Below the pieces are notes generated by a model, which saw nothing but the letters and a program-made list of their open reading frames with translations, did no database searches and was not told the DNA's origin. Below, piece after piece: positions 39,616 through 47,360 of a DNA stretch of 64,000 nt. The translations under genes and the position numbers were made by a program. Numbering within the stretch: the stretch's first letter is position 1; every line of letters starts with the position of its first letter. Location: contig NC_084850.1 in NCBI RefSeq assembly GCF_033115175.1, positions 19,251,218-19,315,217 of the forward strand, read 5' to 3'. The stretch is from Lepus europaeus. Taxonomy: Eukaryota > Chordata > Mammalia > Lagomorpha > Leporidae.

Positions 39616-41725
39616 TTTCCCTCCCTCCCTCCCTCCCTCCTTTTTCTCTCTGTCTCTGTCTCGTTCTTTGATGTTTGGTTACTGGTTGGTTACTATCCCA
39701 ACAGGGAAAAAAACAGAAGGTGAAGGTAGGAGTGGCCCTAATCTTTTCCGTTTAATGAAGAAAGGAAAGCCAATGCAGGCAAATGACTTAAGTGGTCCTC
39801 AGATGGCCTTCAGTTCACAGTGCCTCTACAACAGCAATGCCCTTGAGCCATGCTTATTGGGCTGGCTGCTGCAGTGAAGCAGCTGGCCATGGCTTATTCA
39901 ATGTTAACCCAACCTTCCCCCAAACCAGTGCTTTCCTGTACTTGCCAGCCTCTCAGTATCTAACATGCTAAAGGCAGAGCTTCCTGAGCCATGACTAGAG
40001 TAGGGTAAAAGACTAACAATTGCCCAGTGAGCCAACTGCCCTTCCCTAGACTTTCATGCACCACCCCCCAATCAATCACACCATTTTAAAAATTACTACT
40101 CTTTGTTGTCTGTAAGACTAAGAAAACAGCAGTACCTTAATTCCTAGTGCACTGGTGCACAGTTTAACTGAATGAGGCAGGCACTCTGGTCATTCATGCT
40201 GACACCCAGTCCATCAGCAAATTGCATTGGACAATCCTCCGCTTCAGCAGCAGAGTTGCCCATCTCCTCCCAGCGCATGATAAGTTGCCACCTAGTCTTC
40301 TGCCCAGTGTGTAAGTTTCCTATTTCCCCAGTGCTTTTGGCCAACTGTACCAAGTGGTATGTAAACTTGTATGTATGCGCTTTGTTTCCATTTTTGAAAA
40401 TGTAGTTAGACTGTGAGCAGTTACCTTATCTACATTGCATATTCAAACTATGACCTTTCACCCTTCAAAGCAATCTGCATTAGGAAGATATTGTGCTCTT
40501 CCTACAGCTTTCATTCACTCTATTGCTCTCTCATATATGCTTTAAGAAGTTGTAATATTCATCCACCTGTTTAAATAGGACTTTCAGCATTATTTGTATT
40601 ATTTACAGAAATGTGCTGTTGGTTCAGTTTGTATATCCAGAATGAAAGGGCCTCTGTAGCAGCCATGTGGTGGCTACTAACAAAGCTGATTATTTGGAAC
40701 TGGTTTATTCAAGTTGCTCATTGAAAGAATGAACAGAACAGTGCATATCCAAATTCAGCAAAATTGAAAGTCTGCCCAAAGCTCTAGGACAGAGTAGTAT
40801 ACCTACCCCTCCTCCCCTAAAGGCAGGGCACATTGGGCTGAGTGACACTGGAAACAGAGGTGAAGGCCAATCGGCTGATGAAAGTTTTCTCCCAGATATA
40901 CTGATGGGTGTCTGTAATGTGGGTTTTGCAAATGTTTAGAAACTAAACTTGAAGCTTGAAACCCTCAGCTTGCAGAGCAGCTTTTTTCTTTCTGGTACTG
41001 AAGTCTCAAGATCTCAAAGCTACATGGTACAGGGCTGTGGTCCGCCTGCTGCATAGCAGACATTGCACCACCCATAGGAAGTGGACTATTCCTGCACTCC
41101 AGCATCAGCCCACCACACATAGCCAGCTTTGGAAGCCTTAGGCAGAAGATTTCTAGGAATGACTATTGTTCTGGTTTTAAGCACAGAAGTTTGGGTCTGA
41201 CATCCTTCACCTAAAAATTAAAAACAACAAAAACAACACAAGTGTTTGCATTTTCCCTGTCTGTGGTTAGTCAATGCCTTGCAATAATTGTGCAAACTAT
41301 ATCTGTAGGAAACATTTTTGTAATTACAAGATACTTTAGTTGATTGCTTAAAATATTGAAAGGTCTTTATTTTAGAGTGATGTGTACATATGCATGTTTT
41401 TGGGACTTGACCCTTCTGATGAGAGGGCTTTGGTACTCTGGGTAATGAAGCTTGTGCACAGTGGTGTCCGTGCTTACACACTAAATAATAATATAAAGGA
41501 AATGAAGCCATGTTAACCTGAGAGCAGTGTCTCCATAGTTGTGTTGTTTACAATACTCTATAAATGGGTTTCTGTTACTCTGTAATTAAATTGCTGCCCT
41601 TAGAGGCCTTTCAGTTCATTTCTGTCATGTCCCCTTCTTACACAAGCTCAACATTTTCTAACTTGTTATTATTTTAAAGACTTTTAAAATGGACATTTTC
41701 AATAAAAAAGAATAAACAGTGCTTT
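13487..41725 (+). CDS. ARHGEF6: ARHGEF6 (alpha-PIX / Cool-2), 3' part of gene: 13 coding exons plus 3' UTR
   Basis: Rho guanine nucleotide exchange factor 6 activates Rac1/Cdc42, binds PAK through an SH3 domain and GIT proteins through its C-terminal half, and acts at focal adhesions and dendritic spines; human loss-of-function is linked to X-linked intellectual disability. Thirteen exons with GT-AG borders join in a consistent frame into ~428 codons ending at a TAA (39450-39452). Reading order: C-terminal part of the DH domain, PH domain, serine-rich and proline-rich linker, GIT-binding region, coiled coil. Using the human length of 776 residues, this would be about residues 349-776, or exons 10-22 of 22. 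The SH3, CH and first half of the DH domain lie upstream of the window. The paralogue ARHGEF7 is excluded by the linker and the C-terminus (ends ...SILP, not the ARHGEF7 C-terminus). Exon coordinates are given separately. Confidence 0.96.
13626..15712 (+). other. ARHGEF6 intron
   Basis: 2.1-kb intron, GTAAGG to CTAG. No recognised repeat; the contents look single-copy. Confidence 0.85.
15713..15772 (+). CDS. ARHGEF6: ARHGEF6 exon (approx. exon 11), DH domain
   Basis: 60-bp, 20-codon exon in phase 0, flanked by AG at 15711-15712 and GTGAGT at 15773. It encodes [20 protein letters not shown], continuing the DH helical bundle directly after the ...ERHME of the preceding exon. Confidence 0.94.
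16713..17019 (+). mobile_element. C-repeat SINE (young subfamily)
   Basis: Sense copy beginning GGGGCCGGCGCCGTGGCTCA, with tRNA-like box A (TGGCTCACTTGG) near the start and a GGTTCTGTCCC remnant of box B. It is flanked by near-identical AAAAAGATTGTTTTTCT (16696) and AAAAAGATTGCTTTCT (17020). Confidence 0.93.
17550..18063 (-). mobile_element. Rabbit-type L1, severely 5'-truncated
   Basis: 514 bp of L1 3' UTR and the extreme ORF2 3' end in antisense, flanked by the 10-bp duplication TATAAGATCA at 17540-17549 and 18064-18073. Confidence 0.88.
18615..18761 (+). CDS. ARHGEF6: ARHGEF6 exon (approx. exon 12), end of DH and start of PH domain
   Basis: 147-bp, 49-codon phase-0 exon after TAG at 18612-18614 and before GTAAGG at 18762. 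It encodes [17 protein letters not shown]..., which closes the DH domain, then [20 protein letters not shown], the first strand of the PH domain. The preceding polypyrimidine tract is weak, but frame and product are continuous on both sides. Confidence 0.95.
19137..19165 (+). repeat. (GTTTT)n simple repeat
   Basis: Five consecutive GTTTT units. Confidence 0.85.
20669..20790 (+). mobile_element. MITE-like palindromic element, copy 3
   Basis: Best-preserved copy. The left end CTTCAAAAAGTTCATGAAAA and right end TTTTCCATGAACTTTCTGAAG are inverted repeats of each other around a ~75-bp core with AATGAATTTATCTTTTGATT. Confidence 0.7.
20860..20990 (+). repeat. Old L1 3'-end relic
   Basis: CACATTGTGCCCCATAAAGT and ATTGTTATTTGTCAATTAAA match the 3' terminus of mammalian L1M elements and the copy ending at 10905. 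Confidence 0.6.
21496..21582 (+). CDS. ARHGEF6: ARHGEF6 exon (approx. exon 13), PH domain
   Basis: 87-bp, 29-codon phase-0 exon after TTCAG and before GTTAGT at 21583. It encodes [17 protein letters not shown] then [12 protein letters not shown], the PH-domain beta-strands typical of PIX proteins (RYLLLFPN...[17 protein letters not shown]). Confidence 0.95.
21640..21902 (-). mobile_element. C-repeat SINE relic (old, diverged)
   Basis: Antisense body with GAGGGAGAGGGAGAGAG, CTTTCCCAGGATGTGCTAGC and TTAACCTGTTGTGCCAAAAC. It lies 58 bp after the donor of the exon ending at 21582. Confidence 0.75.
22603..22681 (+). CDS. ARHGEF6: ARHGEF6 exon (approx. exon 14), PH domain
   Basis: 79-bp exon after TAG at 22600-22602 and before GTAGGT at 22682. 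It encodes [20 protein letters not shown] then CTLEIT, ending one base into a Gly codon that is completed by the next exon. The [10 protein letters not shown] string distinguishes ARHGEF6 from ARHGEF7. Confidence 0.94.
22682..23658 (+). other. ARHGEF6 intron
   Basis: 977-bp intron, GTAGGT to ACAG, with no recognised repeat. Confidence 0.85.
23659..23804 (+). CDS. ARHGEF6: ARHGEF6 exon (approx. exon 15), PH C-terminal helix and serine-rich linker
   Basis: 146-bp exon after CAG (23656-23658) and before GTAAGT at 23805. With the single base from the previous exon it restores frame (79+146=225). It encodes [20 protein letters not shown], the C-terminal helix of the PH domain with its invariant Trp, then a Ser/Lys linker ([17 protein letters not shown]). 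The linker contains a short run of ATC codon-like repeats (CATCATCATCAT around 23779). Confidence 0.95.
23805..24878 (+). other. ARHGEF6 intron
   Basis: 1.07-kb intron with a MIR relic at 24400-24540 and a (GA)n run at about 24640-24660. Confidence 0.85.
24400..24540 (+). repeat. MIR SINE relic
   Basis: GGAAGAACATGGACTTTGGC, TGAGTTCAAATCTTGACTTT and GCCAGCAACTAGCTAGTTAC follow the MIR consensus. Confidence 0.75.
24879..25004 (+). CDS. ARHGEF6: ARHGEF6 exon (approx. exon 16), proline-rich linker
   Basis: 126-bp, 42-codon phase-0 exon after CCCAG and before GTAATT at 25005. It encodes [20 protein letters not shown] then [19 protein letters not shown] and YKE. The [19 protein letters not shown] block is shared by both PIX paralogues; the flanking residues are of the ARHGEF6 type. 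Confidence 0.95.
25005..26510 (+). other. ARHGEF6 intron upstream of microexon
   Basis: 1.5-kb intron without any recognised repeat. It ends in the pyrimidine-rich TCTTCTCTTTCTTTAC region before the microexon. Confidence 0.8.
26511..26531 (+). CDS. ARHGEF6: ARHGEF6 21-nt microexon (approx. exon 17)
   Basis: Seven-codon phase-0 exon encoding RMSYILK. It is bounded by a pyrimidine-rich tract ending TTTTAG at 26510 and a strong donor GTAAGG at 26532. The same heptapeptide sits between ...YKE and [11 protein letters not shown] in human ARHGEF6 as I remember it and is absent from ARHGEF7, which supports a real exon. Being 21 nt and phase 0 on both sides, it can be skipped without a frame change. 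Confidence 0.88.
26778..27119 (-). mobile_element. C-repeat SINE (young subfamily)
   Basis: Antisense copy with a (GA)n run, ending GAGCCGTGGCGCCGGCCC. Short CCTTTGT duplications flank it. Confidence 0.92.
27434..27761 (+). mobile_element. C-repeat SINE (older subfamily)
   Basis: Sense copy with GACACTGGCAACCCATATGG, GGCTTCTGGCTTTGGCCTGG and an A-rich tail. It is flanked by AAATCTGGCTT and AAATTTGGCTT. Confidence 0.85.
28368..28461 (+). CDS. ARHGEF6: ARHGEF6 exon (approx. exon 18), GIT-binding region
   Basis: 94-bp exon after TTACAG and before GTATGT at 28462. It encodes [20 protein letters not shown] then [11 protein letters not shown] and one base of a Ser codon. The basic [13 protein letters not shown] segment followed by an acidic patch is typical of the PIX region leading into the GIT-binding domain. 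Confidence 0.95.
28519..32033 (-). mobile_element. Rabbit-type L1, 5'-truncated, ~3.5 kb
   Basis: Antisense 3' UTR, then most of ORF2: RT-type peptides such as CFADD-region remnants ([10 protein letters not shown] complement), [12 protein letters not shown]-like and [20 protein letters not shown] on the minus strand, in several broken frames. It is flanked by 16-bp duplications TAACATGAGGATATTT (28503-28518) and TAACATGAGAATGTTT (32034-32049) with two mismatches. Age is intermediate, and ORF2 is not intact. Confidence 0.9.
32441..32563 (+). mobile_element. MITE-like palindromic element, copy 4
   Basis: Left end GGTACTCCCAAAAGTTCCTG and right end ACAAACTTTTGGGGTCCCC form inverted repeats. The core has AACTTATCTTTTCATTCCA, as in the other copies. 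Confidence 0.65.
33220..33309 (+). CDS. ARHGEF6: ARHGEF6 exon (approx. exon 19), GIT-binding domain
   Basis: 90-bp exon after GACAG (33215-33219) and before GTAGGT at 33310. It encodes (S)[19 protein letters not shown] then [10 protein letters not shown]. The [17 protein letters not shown] motif is the core of the GIT1/GIT2-binding helix shared by alpha- and beta-PIX. Phases 2 and 1 match the neighbouring exons. Confidence 0.95.
33310..35479 (+). other. ARHGEF6 intron
   Basis: 2.2-kb intron with a (GA)n run at about 33511-33541 and no SINE or L1 recognised. A 90-codon minus-strand open frame at 33993-34265 has no recognised homology. Confidence 0.8.
35480..35579 (+). CDS. ARHGEF6: ARHGEF6 exon (approx. 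exon 20)
   Basis: 100-bp exon after TTTGTAG and before GTGAGT at 35580. It encodes (S)[19 protein letters not shown] then [13 protein letters not shown]. The [10 protein letters not shown] block is conserved in both PIX paralogues. It ends two bases into a Lys codon. Confidence 0.95.
35945..36075 (-). repeat. MIR-type relic, antisense
   Basis: CAAATGAAGAAACTGAGGGG after TCACTGACAATCTTACAGCA gives the antisense MIR order. Confidence 0.55.
36262..36455 (+). repeat. MIR SINE relic
   Basis: AGTAGCTGTGTGGCCTGCGG, GCCTCAGTTTCTTCATCTGT and AAAATGTGGGATGATAGTAA are close to the MIR core. Confidence 0.85.
36480..36640 (-). repeat. MIR-type relic, antisense
   Basis: TTATCTCCAATTTACTAAGA through GACAGGATTGGAGCTGGAAC resembles the antisense MIR pattern. 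Confidence 0.5.
36800..37165 (+). mobile_element. Old L1 3' end, sense
   Basis: GAACTCATAGAAGCAGAGAG, GGTTGCCAGGATCAGGCAGG and TTGCACACCTTGAAATACG are the typical 3' end of L1M elements. Confidence 0.75.
37185..37470 (-). mobile_element. C-repeat SINE relic (old, diverged)
   Basis: Antisense copy with TCTTCTGTCCACTGGTTCAC, AGCTGGGAGCCAGGAACCC and GAGCCAGGACTCAAACCCAG. Confidence 0.75.
37489..37839 (-). mobile_element. C-repeat SINE (young subfamily)
   Basis: Antisense copy ending TTGAGCCACGGCGCCAGCC, flanked by the 11-bp duplication TACATTTTCTT at 37478-37488 and 37840-37850. Confidence 0.92.
38192..38246 (+). CDS. ARHGEF6: ARHGEF6 exon (approx. exon 21), start of coiled coil
   Basis: 55-bp exon after TTCTAG and before GTAATA at 38247. 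It encodes (K)[18 protein letters not shown], the first heptads of the C-terminal coiled coil used by PIX proteins for oligomerisation. Confidence 0.95.
38247..39311 (+). other. Last ARHGEF6 intron
   Basis: 1.07-kb intron, GTAATA to GTAG. It contains a 107-codon minus-strand open frame at 38364-38684 with protein-like composition but no recognised family, and a diffuse G/A-rich stretch at 38630-39290 that looks like an ancient repeat. Confidence 0.8.
39312..39452 (+). CDS. ARHGEF6: ARHGEF6 terminal coding exon (approx. exon 22)
   Basis: Starts after TTGTAG at 39311 and encodes [20 protein letters not shown] through ...SKTSILP, 46 residues, then a TAA stop at 39450-39452. This is the end of the coiled coil and the ARHGEF6-type C-terminal tail. 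The 3' UTR follows in the same exon. Confidence 0.96.
   Translation, partial: ENKRMKQCLEEELKSRRDLEKLVRRLLKQTDECMRAESGSKTSILP
39576..39662 (+). repeat. CT/CCCT pyrimidine tract in ARHGEF6 3' UTR
   Basis: An 87-nt almost pure pyrimidine tract, (CT)n then (CCCT)n then mixed CT/GTCT, beginning about 125 nt after the stop codon. In the mRNA it is a CU tract of the kind that polypyrimidine-tract-binding proteins recognise. The length is likely to be polymorphic. Confidence 0.8.
41701..41716 (+). terminator. ARHGEF6: ARHGEF6 tandem poly(A) signals
   Basis: Two AATAAA hexamers ten bases apart, AATAAA at 41701 and AATAAA at 41711, immediately before a GT/T-rich downstream region and at the point where repeat-derived intergenic DNA begins. 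Confidence 0.75.
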
Positions 41726-43285
41726 TTAAAATATGTCCTTTGTTTATTTCTAAACATTTTTATTTTTCATTGACTAATGTTAATTTATATATTTGTTGGA
41801 TACAATGTGATATTTCAATGCATGTATGCATTATAAAATGAACAAATCAGGCGAATTATCATATCCATTTGTGATGAGAACTTAAAGATCTTCTCAGCTA
41901 TTTGATGTGTATAATATAGTCCTATTAACTGTGGTCATTGTACTATGCAGTAGACCATCAAAACTTATTCCTCCAGTCAAACTGAAACTTTGTACACATT
42001 TGACCAAAGTATTTCCTTTCCTCACCTACTCCCACCCTACACAACTCCTGATAACCACCATTCTACTCTATCTCTAGGAATTTAACTTTCTTTAAACTTT
42101 TATTTAGTAAATATAAATTTCCAAAGTACAGTTTATAGGTTACAATGGCTTTTCCCCCCATCACTTCCCTCCCACCCGCAACCCTCCCATCTCCTGCTCC
42201 CTCTCCCATTCCATTCATATCAAGATTCATTTTCAATTCTCTTTATATACAGAAGATCAATTTAGTATATATTAAGTAAAGATTTCATCAGTTTGCACCC
42301 ACACAGAACATAAAGTGTAAAATACTGTTTCAGTACTAGTTATAGCATTAATTCACGTTGAACAACACATGAAGGACAGAGATCCTACATGAGGAGTGAG
42401 TGCACAGTGACTCCTGTTGTTGACTTAACAAATTGACACACTTGTTTATGGCGTCAGCAACCTCCCTAGGCTCTTGTCATGAGTTCCCAAGGCTATGGAA
42501 GCCTTTTGAGTTTGCCAACTCCGATCTTATTTAGACAAGGTCATAGTCAAAGTGGAAGTTCTCTCCTCCCTTCAGACAAAGATACCTCCTTCTTTGATGG
42601 CTCGTTCTTTCTACTGGATTCTCACTCGCAGAGATCTTTCATTTAGGTCCTTTTTTTTGCCAGAGTGTCTTGGCTTTCCATGCCTAAAATACTCTCATGG
42701 GCTCTTCAGCCAGATCCGAATGCCTTAAGGGCTGATTCTGAGGCCAGAGTGCTGTCTAGGACATCTGCCATTCTATGATTCTGCTGTGTATCCAGCTTCC
42801 CATGTTGGATCGTTCTCTCCCTTTTTGATTCTATCAGTTAGTATTAGCAGACACTAGTCTTGTTTGTGGGATCCCTTTGACTCTTAGACCTATCAGTGTG
42901 ATCAGTTGTGAACTGAAATTGATCACTTGGACTAGTGAGATGGCATTGGTACATGCCACCTTGATGGGGTTGTATTGGAATCCCCTGGCACATTTCTAAC
43001 TCCACATTTGGGGCAATTCCGATTGAGCATGTCCCAAATTGTACATCTCCTCCCTCTCTTATTCCCACGCTTATATTTAACAGATAGCACTTTTCAGTTA
43101 AATTTAAACACCTAAGAATAATTGTGTGTTAATTACAGAGTTCAACCAATAGTATTAAGTAGAACAAAAAATACTAAAAGGGATAAAGCATTAAATTGTA
43201 CATCAACAGTCGGAACAAGGCTGATCAAGTCACTGTTTCTCATAGTGTCCATTTCACTTCAACAAGTTTCCTTTTTGCTGCTCAG

Positions 43286-46200
43286 TTAGTTGTCAGTGAT
43301 CAGGGAGAACATACAATATTTGTCCCTTTGGGACTGGCTTATTTCACTCAGCATGATGTTTTCCAGATTCATCCATTTTGTTGCAAATGACTGGATTTCA
43401 TTGTTTTTGACTGCTGTATAGTATTCTGTAGAGTACATATCCCATAATTTCTTTATCCAGTCTACTGTTGATGGGTATTTGGGTTGGTTCCAGGTCTTAG
43501 CTATTGTGATTTGAGCTGCAATAAACATTGGGGTGCAGACGGCTTTTTTGTTTGCCAAATTAATTTCCTTTGGGTAAATTCCAAGGATTGGGATGGCTGG
43601 GTTGAATGGTAGGGTTATATTCAGGTTTCTGAGGAATCTCCAGACTGACTTCCATCGTGGCTTAACCAGTTTGCATTCCCACCAACAGTGGGTTAGTGTC
43701 CCTTTTACCCCACATCCTCACCAGCATCTATTGTTGGTAGATTTCTGAATGTGAGCCATTCTAACCAGGGTGAGGTGAAACCTCATTGTGGTTTTGATTT
43801 ACATTTCCCTGATTGATAGTGATCCTGAACATTTTTTCATTGTCTGTTGGCCATTTGGATTTGCTCTTTTGAAAAATGTCTATTGAGGTCCTTGGCCCAT
43901 CTCTTAAGTGGGTTATTTGTTTTGATGTTGTTTAATGCTATAACTAGTACTCCAACAGTATTTTTTTTCACTTTGTGTTGCTATATGGGGGCAAACTGTT
44001 GAAATCGTTACCTAATATATACTAAACTGATCTTCTGTATATAAAGAGAATTGAAAATGAATCATGATGTGATTGGAAGGGGAGAGGGAGCGGGAAAGGG
44101 GAGGGTTGTGGGTGGGAGGGAAGTTTTGGGAGGGGGAAGCCATTGTAACCCAAAAGCTATACTTTGGAAATTTATATTCATTAAATAAAAGTTTAATTAA
44201 AAATAATAATAAAAAAGGAGTTTCTTGATTTCTTCATAGATTCTGGATATCAACCCTTTATCTGTTGCAATATTTGCAAATATTTTTTTCTATTCTGTCG
44301 GTTGCCTCCTCACTTTCCTGACTGTTTCTTTTGCAGTACAGAAACTTCTTAATTTGATTCAATCCCAATAGTTAATTTTGGCTTTGACTGCCTGTGCTTC
44401 TGGGGTCTTTTCCAAGAAGTCTTTGCTGGTACCTATATCTTGCAGGGTTTCTCCAGTGTTCTCTAATGATTTGATGGTGTCGGGTCTTAGATTTAGGTCT
44501 TTAATCCATGCTGAGTGGATTTTTGTGTAAGGTGTAAGGTAGGAGTCTTGCTTCATGCTTCTGCACATGGAAATCCAATTTTCCCAGAACCATTTATTGA
44601 CTAGACTGTCCTTACTCCAGGAATTGGTTTTATAACCTTGATCAAATATAAGTTGGCTATAGATGTTTGGGTTGATTTCTAGTGTTTTTATTCTGTTCCA
44701 TTGGTCTATCCATCTGTTTCTGTACCAGTACCATGCTGTTTTGATAACAACTTCTCTGTAGTGTGTCCTGAAATCTGGTATTGTGATGCCTCCTGCTTTG
44801 TTTTTGTTGTACAAGATTTCTTTAGCTATTCGAGGTCTTCTGTGTCTCCATATGAATTTCAGCATCATTTTTTCCAGATCTGAGAAGAATGTCTTCGGTA
44901 TCTTGATTGGTATTGCATTGAATGTATAAATTGCTTTTGGGAGAATGGACATTTTGATGATGTTGATTCTTCCAACCCATGAGCATGGAAGATTTTTCCA
45001 TTTTTTGGTATTCTCTTCTATTTCTTTCTTTAAGGTTTTGTAATTTTCATCATAGAGATCTTTAACGTCCTTGGTTAAGTTTATTCCAAGGTATTTGATT
45101 GTTTTTTTGGTTATTGTGAGTGGGATTGATCTTAGAAGTTCTTCCTCAGCTGTGGCATTGCCTGTGTATACAAAGGCTGTTGATTTTTGTGCATTGCTTT
45201 TATATCCTGCTACTTTGCCAAACTCTTTGATGAGTTCTAGCAGTCTCTTAGTAGAGTTCTTTGGATCCCCTAAATAAAGAATCATATCATCTGCAAAGAG
45301 GGATAGTTTGAGTTCTTCCTTCCCGATTTGTATCCCTTTAATTTCTTTTTCTTGCCTAATAGCTCTGGCCAAAACTTCCAGAAGTATATTGAATAGCAGT
45401 GGTAAGAGTGGGCATCCCTGTCTGGTACCAGATCTCAGCGGAAATGCTTCCAACTTTTCCCCATTTAATAGGATGTTGGCCGTGGGTTTTTCATAAATTG
45501 CTTTGATTGTATTGAGGAATGTTCCTTCCATACCCAGCTTGCTTAGAGTTTTCATCATGAAAGGGTGTTGTATTTTATCAAATGCTTTCTCTGTATCTAT
45601 TGAGAGAATCATATGGTTTTTCTTCTGCAGTCTGTTAATGTAGTGTATTACGTTGATTGTTTTGCGAATGTTGAACCATCCCTGCATACCAGGGATAAAT
45701 CCCACTTGGTCTGGGTGGATGATCTTTCTGATGTGTTGTTGTATTCTATTGCCAGAATTTTATGGAGGATTTTTGTGTCTATGTTCATCAAGGATATTGG
45801 TCTGTAATTCTCTTTCAATGCTGCATCTTTTTCCGGCTTAGGAATTAAGGTGATGGTGGCTTCATAGAAAGAATTTGAGAGGATTCCCTCTTTTTCAATT
45901 GTTCTGAATAGTTTGAGGAAAATTGGAGTTAGTTCTTTAAATGTCTGGTAGAGTTCAGCAGTGAATCCATCTGGTCCTGGGCTTTTCTCTGTTGGGAGGG
46001 CCTTTATTACTGTTTCAATTTCTGTCTCAGTTATGGGTCTGTTTGGTTTTCTATGTGTTCCTGGTTCTATTTAGGTAGGTTTAATGTGTCCAGGAATCTG
46101 TCCATTTCTGATAGATTTTCCTGTTTGCTGGCATACAAGTCCTTGTAGTAATTTCTGATGATTCTTTTTATTTCTGTGGTGTCTGTTGTTATGTTTCCTT

Positions 46201-47360
46201 TTTCATCTCTGACTTTAGGAATTTGGGTCTTTTCACTTCTTTTTTTAGGTATTGGGCCAATGGGGTGTCAATTTGCTTTATTTTTTCAAAAAAAAAACAG
46301 CTCTTCATTTGGCTGATTTTTTGTAATTTTTTTTAATTCAATCCTGTTGATTTCTTCTCTGATTTTAATTATTTCTCTTCTCCTACTAGATTTGGGTCTG
46401 GTTTGCTGCAGTTTTTCTAGATCCTTGAGATGTGTTGAAAGGTCATTTATTTGGTGCCTTTCCAATTTCTTGATGTAAGCACCTATTGCTATAAACTTTC
46501 CTGTTAACACTGCTTTTGCTGTATCCCATAAATTTTGGTATGTTGTGCTGTTAACCTCATTTACTTCCAGAAGGTTTTTGATTTCTTTTTTGATTTCTTC
46601 TATGACCCAGTGTTCATTCAGGAGCATGTTGTTCAGTCTGCATGTGTTTGCATATGCTCTAGGGATTCCTCAGTTGCTAATTTCCAACTTCGTTTCTCGA
46701 TGGTCTGAGAAGCTGCATCGTATGATTCTAATTCTTTTGAATTTGCAGAGACTTGCCTTATGGCCTAGTATGTGGTCAGTCCTAGAGTAGGTTTCATGTA
46801 CTGCTGAGAAGAATGTAAATGCTTTAAGTGTAGGATGAAAAGTTCTGTAGATATCTGTTAGATCCATTTGGGCTATAGTGTCATTTAAACCTACTGTTTC
46901 CTTATTGATCTTCTGTCCTTTTGATCTGTCTATTTCTGATAGTGTATTGGAGTCTAAGTCTTCCTTTTAGTCCCTTAACATATCTTTTAAATAAACCGGT
47001 GCCCTGTAATTAGGTGCATATACATTGATAATCGTTATATCTTCCTGTTGAATTGATCCCTTAATGATTATATAGTGCCCCTCTTTTTCTCTCTTAGCAG
47101 TTTTTGTGTTAAAGTTTATTTTGTCTGATATTAAGATGGCTATGCCTGCTCTTTTCATTTCTGTTGGCATGGAATATCTTTTTCCAGCCTTTCAATTTCA
47201 GTCTGCATGTGTCTTTGTTGGAAAGATGTGTTTCTTGTAAGCAGAAAATGGATGGGGTTTGTTCCTTAATCCAGTCAGCCAACCTCTGTCTTTTAACTGG
47301 AGAGTTGAGGCCATTAGCGTTCAATGTGACTATTGATAAGTAGTAACTTTGCCTTGCCAT
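43286..47360 (-). pseudogene. L1 ORF2 (endonuclease-reverse transcriptase), frameshifted
   Basis: ORF2 encodes the endonuclease and reverse transcriptase that move L1. The endonuclease start MARQSYYLSIVTLNANGLNS, the INVYAPN motif and an SDH motif occur in successive broken frames (47360-46670). The reverse transcriptase is one open stretch of 448 codons (44359-45705) with the FADD catalytic box at about 45286-45297 and TRQGCPL before it. The C-terminal piece ends at a stop at 43286-43288. Several frameshifts, and the L1 inserted at 43936-44215, make it a dead copy. Confidence 0.88.
43936..44215 (+). mobile_element. Short L1 3' UTR in opposite orientation inside the ORF2
   Basis: 280 bp in sense orientation: ATATATACTAAACTGATCTT, GGAAGGGGAGAGGGAGCGGG, a G-rich run and AAATAAAAGTTTAATTAAAA plus an A-rich tail. 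This is the sense strand of the 3' UTR seen in antisense at 42090-42300. The host ORF2 reads on across it from GTTGTT to GAGTTTCTTGATTTC. No clear duplication flanks it. Confidence 0.85.

Larger units (their letters stand above)
39453..41725 (+). other. ARHGEF6: ARHGEF6 3' UTR and polyadenylation region
   Basis: Unique sequence of about 2.27 kb follows the stop codon. It contains no recognised SINE or L1, in contrast to the flanking DNA. It ends in two AATAAA signals at 41701-41706 and 41711-41716, with a T/G-rich stretch shortly downstream (TGTCCTTTGTTT around 41735). Cleavage is placed near 41725 by inference. The last ARHGEF6 exon of human has a 3' UTR of similar size as I recall. Confidence 0.75.
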
